Origin: an uncultured Lachnospiraceae bacterium
GTDB lineage: Bacteria > Bacillota > Clostridia > Lachnospirales > Lachnospiraceae
Direction of reading: 5' to 3'
Length of the DNA stretch: 56,108 bases
Assembly (NCBI GenBank): GCA_947174505.1
Contig: CAMWJF010000027.1
Coordinates: forward strand, 1 to 56,108
The translations under genes and the position numbers were made by a program. The notes beneath the pieces are model-generated. The model saw only the letters and a program-made list of their open reading frames with translations, had not been told where the DNA came from and searched no databases. Shown here piece by piece: positions 18,093-25,357 of the stretch. How positions within the stretch are numbered: the first letter of the stretch is position 1; each line of letters opens with the position of its first letter.

Positions 18093-18755
18093 ATGCAGGA
18101 TCAATACAGTGATATCAGGATTGAAAACGAAACGAGGGGGGATTTCGAGGAAGTGGAGGCGATGACGAGAAAAGCCTTCTGGAATGTGAACGTCCCCGGA
18201 TGCGAGGAACATTACCTCGCTCATATTCTCCGGGAACATGAGGATTTTATACCAGAGCTTGATTTTGTAGCCAAAACCGCAGATGGTAATATCGTGGGGA
18301 ACGTGATGTACACCAAGGCGAAACTCATCGGTGAGGCGGGAAAGGAGATGACGGTTCTTACCTTTGGACCGCTCAGCGTTCATCCCGATTATCAGCGCAG
18401 GGGAATTGGAAAGCGGCTGCTGGAGCACAGTTTTCAAAGGGCGGAAGCGCTGGGGTACGGTGTGATTGTAATCTTCGGTGATCCCGGCAATTATGTGGCG
18501 AGAGGTTTTCAGAGCTGCCAAAAGTTTCGGGTCAGCGTCCCGGACGGAAAATATCCGGCAGCCATGCTTGTGAAAGAACTGAGGGAGGGGGCTTTGGCCG
18601 ACGGCAAATGGGTTTATCAGGAAAGCCCTGCTTATGAATACAGCAGTGCCGATGCAGTGGAATTTGATAAACGGTTTGAACCTATGAAGAAGGAATGGCA
18701 GCCGGGCCAGGAAGTCTTCTATATCCTCAGCCATGCCGTGATACAGGAGGCGTAA
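18093..18755 (+). CDS. GNAT-family N-acetyltransferase
   Basis: 220 residues, ATG 18093 after GTAGGAGGAGTG. Residues 1-150 show the GNAT fold with the acetyl-CoA pyrophosphate loop 'VHPDYQRRGIGKRLLEHS' (about residues 97-114) and 'FGDPGNYVARGF' in the C-terminal half. This resembles the YhbS-type clade of predicted acetyltransferases. The acceptor is unknown. It follows the HAD gene by 41 bases and is probably in the same transcript. 18756-18907 holds no convincing gene. Confidence 0.85.
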   Translation: MQDQYSDIRIENETRGDFEEVEAMTRKAFWNVNVPGCEEHYLAHILREHEDFIPELDFVAKTADGNIVGNVMYTKAKLIGEAGKEMTVLTFGPLSVHPDYQRRGIGKRLLEHSFQRAEALGYGVIVIFGDPGNYVARGFQSCQKFRVSVPDGKYPAAMLVKELREGALADGKWVYQESPAYEYSSADAVEFDKRFEPMKKEWQPGQEVFYILSHAVIQEA

Positions 18756-18907
18756 TGAAGAACGCAGGGGCAGGGTAATCTCTTTGGACATGGACGGTGT
18801 GCTGGCATTAGAGAATGCGAAAAAAGCGGTCGGGATTCTGATAAATTGCTGATCCGGCCGCCTGCCTGAAAACGGGTATGTATTCTGCCATATTTTGTCA
18901 GCGCTGT

Positions 18908-19267
18908 CTAAGTCACCCGATTGACAGAATTTCTGAGTGTCAGCAGCTCATAATAATCCAAAAGAGCAGCGGTGTTGTGTCGGTCCAGCTCCAATGTTGC
19001 ATTCATAAGGTCGCTGACGGTGTAGTCGGCGGAAAGCCGTTTATTCAATGTGCTGATGCTTGCACGGTATCCTGTCCGCTGTAACAGGAAATCCGTGGAC
19101 ACGTCGTAAAAATCCGCAAGCTTAATAAGCGTATTGAGATCAGGTGTATGTACGCCCTTCTCATAGTTGGAAACTGTTGCCACAGTCACGTTCAGATAGG
19201 CGGCAATCTCTTTTTGCAAATAACCTCTTTCTTTTCGCAGTTTAGCGAGAAATTCACCAAATTCCAT
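18908..19267 (-). CDS. XRE-family helix-turn-helix regulator
   Basis: Residues 1-60 form a Cro/CI-type HTH: 'GEFLAKLRKERGYLQKEIAAY' up to 'VTVATVSNYEKGVHTPDLNTL', typical of small SinR-like regulators. About 60 further residues, ending 'LLDYYELLTLRN', are probably a dimerisation segment. The frame is open to an ATG at 19357 (149 residues). I prefer ATG 19267, which has GGAG six bases upstream; a third choice is 19279. An inverted repeat TTGTATT (19384-19390) / AATACAA (19416-19422) upstream is a candidate autoregulatory site. The next gene (isochorismatase-like) is divergent. Confidence 0.78.
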   Translation of the reverse strand: MEFGEFLAKLRKERGYLQKEIAAYLNVTVATVSNYEKGVHTPDLNTLIKLADFYDVSTDFLLQRTGYRASISTLNKRLSADYTVSDLMNATLELDRHNTAALLDYYELLTLRNSVNRVT

Positions 19268-19586
19268 TGTTGTCTCCATGCCAAAGCAAGGGTGCTCCAG
19301 CCTTTTTCTGATAGTAAGACAGACCGCATAAAGAGCCTGTATGTCATTGTGTTTCACATAAAGATAAAATCATATCTTTACTGTATTGTATTTTAATGTA
19401 GAAAAAAGCAAATTTAATACAAAGAATAAAATATGGAAGATAATGTAAAAAATTTCATGAAACATTTATTTGACGGGAATATAAAGTGGATTTTTGTGAG
19501 GGAAATTGTATTTACGATAGCGATATGTTAGGATAAAGCTGAACAAATTCTCTTGATTATGTATGCGTGGGCGGAGGGAGGATCCT

Positions 19587-20120
19587 ATGATTTTACTTGT
19601 GGTAGATACGCAAAAGGGTATTACGGATGAAAGGCTGTTTGCCTTTGAACGGTTGAAGGAGAACATAAAGACGCTGATCGCGCAGGCCAGAAAGCACCAT
19701 GTGGAAGTCGTTTATGTCAGGCATGACGACGGGCCGGGCACAGGGTTTTCCGTGGGAGACGTCGAGTTTGCAATATTTGAGGAGTTCGCGCCCCTTGAGG
19801 GGGAGCGCATTTTTGACAAGACCGTAAACAGTGCGCTGCACGAATCGACGGGGCTTGCGCAGTATTTGTCGGAGAAAAGCGAAACGAAAATTATGATTGT
19901 GGGCCTGCAGACAAATTTCTGCATAGACGCCACCATTCAAAGCGGTTTTAACCGGGGATATGAGATGATTGTACCAGCCTATGCGAACAGCACCTTTGAT
20001 AATGCGTATATGGCGAAGGATGTGTGCTATCATTATTACAATGATTTCCTGTGGAAGGGCAGATATGCAAGATGCGTTTCAGTGGAGGAAGCGGTGGAGA
20101 TGCTTGCGGAGGGGGAATGA
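19587..20120 (+). CDS. Isochorismatase-like cysteine hydrolase
   Basis: 177 residues, ATG 19587 with GGAGGGAGG upstream. The catalytic triad is visible as Asp7 ('VVDTQKG'), Lys78 ('FDKTVNSA') and Cys112 ('GLQTNFCIDAT'), preceded by the non-proline cis-peptide region typical of the family. Members hydrolyse amides such as nicotinamide, N-carbamoylsarcosine or ureidoacrylate; the substrate is not predictable here. ogt follows 22 bases downstream, so the two are likely co-transcribed. Confidence 0.85.
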   Translation: MILLVVDTQKGITDERLFAFERLKENIKTLIAQARKHHVEVVYVRHDDGPGTGFSVGDVEFAIFEEFAPLEGERIFDKTVNSALHESTGLAQYLSEKSETKIMIVGLQTNFCIDATIQSGFNRGYEMIVPAYANSTFDNAYMAKDVCYHYYNDFLWKGRYARCVSVEEAVEMLAEGE

Positions 20121-20142
20121 GAAGAAAACGGAGGCACGCCAA

Positions 20143-20652
20143 ATGGAATATATACATTACTATGATTCAATTCTCGGAAGAATCATGCTCGCGGCTGATG
20201 GACAGGCCCTGACAGGCCTGTGGTTTGAGGGGCAGAAATATTTTGCGGCAAAACTTGACCCTAACCATGAGCAGAGAAGCCTGCCTGTTTTTGCGCAGAC
20301 GGCGGAATGGCTTACCCTGTATTTTAGTGGGAAGAAGCCGGCCTTTATACCGCCGCTTTCCATGAAAGGCACCTCTTTCCAGAAAGAAGTGTGGGAGGCG
20401 CTGCTTGCAGTTCCGTTCGGACAGACGACGACCTACGCGAAAATTGCCGCAGGAATTGCGGCGCATAGGGGCCTTTCGTCCATGTCGGCACAGGCGGTTG
20501 GCAGTGCGGTGGCGCACAATCCTGTTTCCCTGATCATTCCGTGCCACAGGGTCATAGGGTCGGACGGGAGCCTGACGGGATATGCGGGCGGCCTTGAAAA
20601 AAAGGAATGGCTTCTTGCCATGGAAAGACAGGCGTCGGAGATTGTGGTATAA
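20143..20652 (+). CDS. ogt: Methylated-DNA--protein-cysteine methyltransferase
   Basis: 169 residues from ATG 20143 after GGAGGCACGCC. It removes methyl or alkyl groups from O6-alkylguanine in a suicide transfer. The acceptor is Cys134 in 'IIPCHRVIG'. The HTH recognition helix is 'SSMSAQAVGSAVAHNP' and the following 'YAGGLEKKEWLL' completes the family signature. There is no Ada-type N-terminal domain. Its last codons overlap the promoter of pyrK. Confidence 0.93.
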   Translation: MEYIHYYDSILGRIMLAADGQALTGLWFEGQKYFAAKLDPNHEQRSLPVFAQTAEWLTLYFSGKKPAFIPPLSMKGTSFQKEVWEALLAVPFGQTTTYAKIAAGIAAHRGLSSMSAQAVGSAVAHNPVSLIIPCHRVIGSDGSLTGYAGGLEKKEWLLAMERQASEIVV

Positions 20653-20653
20653 T
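20625..20653 (+). promoter_or_regulatory. Promoter of pyrK-pyrD
   Basis: AAGACA (20625-20630) and TATAAT (20648-20653) are 17 bp apart, inside the end of ogt. The leader is about 65 bases and contains a small hairpin CCGAA/TTCGG near 20671-20685. I do not see a clear PyrR attenuator. Confidence 0.5.
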
Positions 20654-20727
20654 CTATGCGATGGCAGCCGAAGGTTTTTCGGACGACACTGTGGGATTAA
20701 AGTAAGTCAACCAGAAAGGAACTTCAT

Positions 20728-21504
20728 ATGGCGCAGAAGAGAAAAGTAACGGCGACGGTAATATCGCAAAAACAGATAGGAGAGCAGATCTTTGATCTCT
20801 GGCTGGAGACGAAGATTGCAAAAAACGCCCTTCCGGGACAGTTTGTGGCGGTTTATCCACACGGCGAAAGTATGCTTTTACCCCGTCCCATCAGCATTTG
20901 TGAGACGGATAAGGCGAAAAACAGGCTGCGGCTTGTGTACCGCGTGGCGGGAAAGGGAACGGCAGAGTTTTCGACCTGTAAAGCAGGGGACCAGATGGCT
21001 GTTCTCGGCGTACTGGGGAACGGATTTCCCGTTGAAAAGGCGAAGGGGAAACGGGTCTTTCTGATGGGGGGCGGGATCGGTATTCCGCCCATGCTGGAGC
21101 TGGCAAAGGCGATGGATGAGAAGAAGCAGATTCTCCTCGGCTATCGGGATAAAGACCTGTTTCTGGAAGAGGATCTGGCACAGTACGGCGACGTCTATGT
21201 GGCGACGGAGGACGGCAGTGTGGGGACGAAGGGAAATGTGATGGATATCATCAGGGCTTATTCTCTCCATACCGATGTGATTATGGCCTGCGGGCCGATG
21301 CCGATGCTTCGTGCGATTAAAAACTATGCGGCGGAGAACGGGATCGAAGCATATATTTCTTTGGAGGAGCGCATGGCCTGCGGTGTGGGCGCGTGCCTGG
21401 GCTGCGTATGCCGTACGACGAAGACAGACGCCCATTCCCATGTACACAATGCCCGTATCTGCACGGAAGGGCCGGTTTTTGAAGCCGGGGAGGTGGACAT
21501 ATGA
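20728..21504 (+). CDS. pyrK: Dihydroorotate dehydrogenase electron transfer subunit
   Basis: 258 residues, ATG 20728 after AAAGGAAC. PyrK carries FAD and a [2Fe-2S] cluster and passes electrons from PyrD to NAD. Visible motifs are the FAD site 'LLPRPISICE', the NAD site 'LMGGGIGIPPM', and the C-terminal cluster 'CGVGACLGCVC' with a last Cys in 'ARICTEGPVF'. It overlaps pyrD by four bases (ATGA), indicating translational coupling. Confidence 0.95.
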   Translation: MAQKRKVTATVISQKQIGEQIFDLWLETKIAKNALPGQFVAVYPHGESMLLPRPISICETDKAKNRLRLVYRVAGKGTAEFSTCKAGDQMAVLGVLGNGFPVEKAKGKRVFLMGGGIGIPPMLELAKAMDEKKQILLGYRDKDLFLEEDLAQYGDVYVATEDGSVGTKGNVMDIIRAYSLHTDVIMACGPMPMLRAIKNYAAENGIEAYISLEERMACGVGACLGCVCRTTKTDAHSHVHNARICTEGPVFEAGEVDI

Positions 21505-22403
21505 ATACAGAGGTAAAAATTGCGGGAGTCACCTTTAAAAATCCCGTTATGACGGCGTCCGGCACTTTCGGTTCCGGGATGGAGTACAGTGATTTTGTGG
21601 ATTTAAACAGGCTGGGCGCGGTGGTGACCAAGGGGGTGGCCAATGTGCCCTGGGAGGGAAACCCGACGCCCCGTGTGGCGGAAGTGTACGGCGGCATGTT
21701 AAATGCGATTGGCCTGCAGAATCCGGGGATTGATGTTTTTATAGAAAGAGATCTGGCTTTTTTGAAAAATTATGACACAAATGTCATTGTAAATGTCTGC
21801 GGCAAGACCGTGGAAGATTATCTGGAAGTGGTGGAGCGGCTTTCGGACACATCCGTTTCCATGCTGGAAATCAATGTGTCCTGCCCCAATGTGAAGGAGG
21901 GGGCAATTGCCTTCGGCCAAAAGGCGGATTCCCTCTACGATATCACGTCGCAGATTAAAAGAAAAGCAAAACAGCCGGTAATTATGAAACTGAGTCCCAA
22001 CGTGACGGATATTACGGAGATGGCGAAGGCTGCGGAGGCGGCGGGAGCCGATGCGCTTTCCATGATCAATACGATCACGGGCATGAAGATCGATATTCAC
22101 AGGAAAAAGTTTGTGCTGGCCAATAAGACTGGCGGCATGTCCGGCCCTGCGGTCAAGCCGGTGGCTGTGCGCATGGTTTACCAGACGGCGCAGGCTGTGA
22201 AGATTCCCATTATCGGCATGGGTGGCATCGGCAGTGCGGAGGATGCGATTGAGTTTCTGCTTGCGGGGGCCAGCGCCGTAGCCGTGGGCGCGATGAATTT
22301 TGTGAATCCCTACACCACCGTGGAAGTGGTGGAAGGGATTGAGGCTTATATGAAGCAGTACGGGATTGAGAATGTGACGGATCTGGTTGGGGCTGTAACG
22401 TGA
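21501..22403 (+). CDS. pyrD: Dihydroorotate dehydrogenase, catalytic subunit class 1B
   Basis: 300 residues. An FMN TIM barrel that oxidises dihydroorotate to orotate with PyrK. The active-site base is Cys128 in 'NVSCPNVK'. Also seen are 'NPVMTASGTFGSG', 'NAIGLQNPG', 'VIMKLSPNV', 'NTITGM' and the phosphate-binding 'IIGMGGIGSAEDA'. The start overlaps the pyrK stop. Full-length element copy E begins four bases after the stop. Confidence 0.95.
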   Translation: MNTEVKIAGVTFKNPVMTASGTFGSGMEYSDFVDLNRLGAVVTKGVANVPWEGNPTPRVAEVYGGMLNAIGLQNPGIDVFIERDLAFLKNYDTNVIVNVCGKTVEDYLEVVERLSDTSVSMLEINVSCPNVKEGAIAFGQKADSLYDITSQIKRKAKQPVIMKLSPNVTDITEMAKAAEAAGADALSMINTITGMKIDIHRKKFVLANKTGGMSGPAVKPVAVRMVYQTAQAVKIPIIGMGGIGSAEDAIEFLLAGASAVAVGAMNFVNPYTTVEVVEGIEAYMKQYGIENVTDLVGAVT

Positions 22404-22406
22404 GCA

Positions 22407-22501
22407 AAGCGAAAAGTACTTCTAAAGCCCGGCAGCAAAGGCTGCCTTGCTAAGAAGTACTAAGTTTCTCGTGAGAGAATGCCTGAAAAGCGGCATTCTC
22501 T
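22407..22501 (+). repeat. Two-hairpin intergenic element, copy E (full length)
   Basis: AAAGTACTTCT opposite AGAAGTACT, flanking GCGAAA opposite TTTCTCG (imperfect), inner GGCAGC/GCTGCC, then GAGAGAATGCC, loop TGAAAAGC, GGCATTCTC. It starts within five bases of the pyrD stop. Confidence 0.85.
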
Positions 22502-22530
22502 GTAGTGTTTGTTATGAAAAATCATATCTT

Positions 22531-22575
22531 GCCCTTCCTGTGCATAGATTTATAGTAACTATACGCAGGGAGGGC
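22531..22575 (+). promoter_or_regulatory. Strong hairpin enclosing the sipL ribosome binding site
   Basis: GCCCTTCCTGTGCATAG (22531-22547) pairs with CTATACGCAGGGAGGGC (22559-22575) at 16 of 17 positions, counting G-U. The right arm contains GGGAGGG, the only Shine-Dalgarno for the GTG at 22582, and ATTTTTG follows. It could block ribosome entry, act as a terminator, or both. Confidence 0.65.
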
Positions 22576-22581
22576 ATTTTT

Positions 22582-24138
22582 GTGGAATTGGTGAAGAAAA
22601 AGATACATATGGATCGTATAAACGGCAGAGCCGGTACGCAGATGGTATTGGAAGAGGACGTCAACATTTCAGATAATAAGCTGGATGCAAACTATCTGCT
22701 CAGCAGCAAAGGCGAGATCATTTTGGAGGAGGTCCGCCCCGGTGAAAACGCAGTCAGCCTGAAAGGCAAGCTGGTGGTGTCCATACTGTATCTGACGGAC
22801 ATGGAGGGGATGTGCGCCAGTATGGAGGCAGTAATTCCCTTTGAGGAGAAGGTGAATATGGAAGGGATTGGCAACGGCGACACGATCCTGACGGAAAGCT
22901 GCATCGAGGATCTGACGGTGGGTCTGATCAACTCGCGGAAATTCAGCGTGCAGGCGGTGGTTTCCTTTACGCTGGAGCGGGAGGAGCAGGTGGAGTGTGA
23001 GACGGCCGTTGACCTTTATCATGAGGAGCCTGTGGAGTACCGTAAGTGCGTCTATCCTGTGGTAGAGCTGGTGCTGCATAAGAAAGACATTTTCCGCCTA
23101 AAGGAAGAGATGGAGCTGACGGGCAATCTGCCAAATGTGTTTCAGACCATATGGCATCATATCTGCTTTGACCATGTAGAATTTAAGGCGCTGGAGGAGA
23201 AGCTTTCGATTCAGGGAGAGATGCGGGCCTTTTTCTTATATGAGGGAGAAGGGGATAACGATAAGACACAGTGGTATGAAAACACCGTGCCGTTCAGCGG
23301 TATTATCGAGTGTCACGGCTGCCGGGAAAATATGATTCCCGATATCAAGTATCATCTTGGGCAGTGCAATGTAGAGGTACGGCAGGATTTTGACGGAGAA
23401 GAGAGAGTATTCTGTGTGGAGCCGGTACTGGATCTGGATATCCACCTCTATGAGGAGGAAAATCTGGAGGTGATTTCCGATGTTTACGGCGTGGATAAGG
23501 AGATTGAGGCGCTGACTACACAGATGCCCGTAAAGAGTCTGCTTCTGGCCGGAAGCGGAAAGTGTAAGATTGCGGAACATGTGCGGATTCAGAATCCGGA
23601 AATGTCAATGTACCAGCTCATCCATTCCGACGGGGAAATCAGAATTGACGAGCAGAGCATCGTGGAGAACGGGATTGCCGTCACGGGAACGCTGGTGGTG
23701 ACGACTCTGTACCTGAGTGCGGGCGGCGCGAAATCCATTTATTCCACGGTTAATGAGCTGCCGTTCCAGTATGTGATCGAGGCAGAGAATATTCTGCCTG
23801 CCTGTGTCTATAAATTGCGGAGCAGTATCGAGCAGTTGACGGTGACCATGCTTGACAGCGACGAGCTGGATGTGAAAGCCGCGCTGCAGTTTAAGGTGAT
23901 TGTCTTTGCCGTGCAGAACCGTGATCTGGTCACGGATATCAGGGTAGAGCCGTTGGATCTGAATAAGCTCAGCGACCTTCCCGGTATGGTGATCTGTATT
24001 GTGGGACCGGGGGAGACGCTGTGGGATATCGGCAAGAAATACTATGTGCCGGTGGCGCAGTTGAAGGAGGTCAACGAGCTGCCGACGGAGGAGATTTCGG
24101 CGGGGGATAAAATTCTCGTTGTGAAGGGCGGGATTTAG
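22582..24138 (+). CDS. sipL: SipL-like spore coat morphogenesis protein (SPOCS domains plus LysM)
   Basis: 518 residues from GTG 22582. It contains repeated DUF3794/SPOCS domains (about residues 20-130, 165-280 and 320-445), seen as 'LSSKGEIILEEVRPGENAVSLKGKLVV'-type and 'SDGEIRIDEQSIVENG'-type blocks with the following 'VSILYLTD' or 'VTTLYLSA'. A C-terminal LysM follows (about 473-518, 'VGPGETLWDIGKKYYVP'). This is the architecture of C. difficile SipL, which binds SpoIVA and is needed for coat assembly in the mother cell. No signal peptide is seen, as expected. The hairpin over its ribosome binding site is unusual. Confidence 0.85.
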   Translation: MELVKKKIHMDRINGRAGTQMVLEEDVNISDNKLDANYLLSSKGEIILEEVRPGENAVSLKGKLVVSILYLTDMEGMCASMEAVIPFEEKVNMEGIGNGDTILTESCIEDLTVGLINSRKFSVQAVVSFTLEREEQVECETAVDLYHEEPVEYRKCVYPVVELVLHKKDIFRLKEEMELTGNLPNVFQTIWHHICFDHVEFKALEEKLSIQGEMRAFFLYEGEGDNDKTQWYENTVPFSGIIECHGCRENMIPDIKYHLGQCNVEVRQDFDGEERVFCVEPVLDLDIHLYEEENLEVISDVYGVDKEIEALTTQMPVKSLLLAGSGKCKIAEHVRIQNPEMSMYQLIHSDGEIRIDEQSIVENGIAVTGTLVVTTLYLSAGGAKSIYSTVNELPFQYVIEAENILPACVYKLRSSIEQLTVTMLDSDELDVKAALQFKVIVFAVQNRDLVTDIRVEPLDLNKLSDLPGMVICIVGPGETLWDIGKKYYVPVAQLKEVNELPTEEISAGDKILVVKGGI

Positions 24139-24197
24139 ATTTTGTAAGCGGACGCGCGGGCGGCTGGGTATTCTACGTCGCCGCGCTTCCGCTCCGC

Positions 24198-24254
24198 AAA
24201 AAGCGTAGCAGACATTAAACTCGTGAAACACCTTGTTAAGCGCTGACGCTTTTT
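24198..24254. terminator. Bidirectional terminator between sipL and the SUKH gene
   Basis: AAAAAGCGTAGC (24198-24209) pairs with GCTGACGCTTTTT (24242-24254), with one bulged base. T-runs lie at the 3' side on both strands. A second pair, TCGTGAAA (24221-24228) / TTTCACGA (24275-24282), is interleaved with it. Confidence 0.6.
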
Positions 24255-24301
24255 GAGGGGCTCCTTAAGAATCATTTCACGACTGCGCTGTGTATTGAGG
24301 G

Positions 24302-24361
24302 GCGAAGGCAGAGGAACTGTCCACCGCTCGCGCTGTGTCTTGGCAGGCGGCCCGCCTTCGC
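24302..24361. repeat. Inverted repeat next to the SUKH gene
   Basis: GCGAAGGC (24302-24309) and GCCTTCGC (24354-24361) are perfect inverted copies with a 44-base spacer. Together with the preceding stems they make 24139-24384 a palindrome-rich stretch with no gene. Confidence 0.5.
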
Positions 24362-24384
24362 TTCGCTGGGCGTGGTGCGGGAAT

Positions 24385-25059
24385 TTACTCAAAAGCTTCC
24401 CGCATCCATTCATCTACTTCTTTCCAAAAATTAATATTGTAATATGGTTCATAATCGGTATACCAGATAGTAGCGTTATCATTGTCACAATTTTCATAAT
24501 CAATAGCTATATATACACCTGCCGCATTGTTATAAAAGCCGTATGTAGTGTCTAAATTAATTTGAAGGGGTTCTTCTAAGTCTTCAATAATACCCCATTC
24601 GCTCTGGGCGAAACATGTTACTTTCTCAAGCGGCAATATTCCCATAGACCTAATCGGGAAGAAATAGAATCCATTGTGAACGGATAAGTAAAATTTCTTT
24701 AATTCTTTGGGCATTCTGGTAAGTAAATCATTCGGCTGACAATCAAGAGGGTTTCCGCCTTCAAAATAGTTTATTTCCCCTGTTCCCATTTGTATTCCGT
24801 ATAAAACGGAAAATTTACCGTCATATGATATTAAATCCAATGTTTTCACATTCTGCTCTAAATAAGAGAATGTATTGGGTAATTTTGAAGATATGTGATC
24901 TCTCCAGATATTTAATATTTTGCTAATCCGTTCCTGCATATCCGTTGTAGCAAAAACAAGAATCCAATTATCTGGAACAGACGTCTTGATCTGCTCATTT
25001 ATCTCATCAATTATTTTTATTTCTTTTCGGAATTTCCTTAAATATGCTAATGTTTCCAT
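24385..25059 (-). CDS. SMI1/KNR4 (SUKH) family protein, probable orphan immunity protein
   Basis: 224 residues, preceded by AAAGGAGCGC on the minus strand. The SUKH pattern is visible in 'PKELKKFYLSVHNGFYFFP' followed by 'GILPLEKV' (about residues 138-165), with the supporting 'GEINYFEGGNPLDC' strand. These proteins commonly neutralise contact-dependent or polymorphic toxins. No toxin gene is adjacent. The base composition is clearly more AT-rich than the flanks, suggesting transfer. The region 25060-25357 upstream has no gene; it holds a 12-bp-stem hairpin described separately. Confidence 0.65.
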   Translation of the reverse strand: METLAYLRKFRKEIKIIDEINEQIKTSVPDNWILVFATTDMQERISKILNIWRDHISSKLPNTFSYLEQNVKTLDLISYDGKFSVLYGIQMGTGEINYFEGGNPLDCQPNDLLTRMPKELKKFYLSVHNGFYFFPIRSMGILPLEKVTCFAQSEWGIIEDLEEPLQINLDTTYGFYNNAAGVYIAIDYENCDNDNATIWYTDYEPYYNINFWKEVDEWMREAFE

Positions 25060-25256
25060 TAAATTTGCGCTCCTTTTTAAGATATTATTCTATTTTTATA
25101 GATCGGTTTATCAGTGCCAGTTGATAATATATTTTGCTGGATTTTAATAATTCAGAGGGGATGTTTAGTAAAATTTAATGGAACTGTGTGTGCGGGTGTG
25201 GTAGAATAACAGCATTGAACAATTTAGTAATCTGGAATTTAAGCTGGAATTGGCTG

Positions 25257-25299
25257 TATTCCTACTAGTGCGCCATTTTCCAATTGCATACTAGGAATA
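25257..25299 (+). repeat. Imperfect hairpin upstream of the spermidine-synthase-like gene
   Basis: TATTCCTA (25257-25264) pairs with TAGGAATA (25292-25299), extended inward by GTGC/GCAT. No T-run follows, so it is unlikely to be a terminator. It may be an operator or leader structure for the gene at 25358. Confidence 0.4.
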
Positions 25300-25357
25300 G
25301 TCATTGTGTCATCCCTTTGGCAGCGACTTACAGAGTTAAAATACGGAAAAGGATAAA

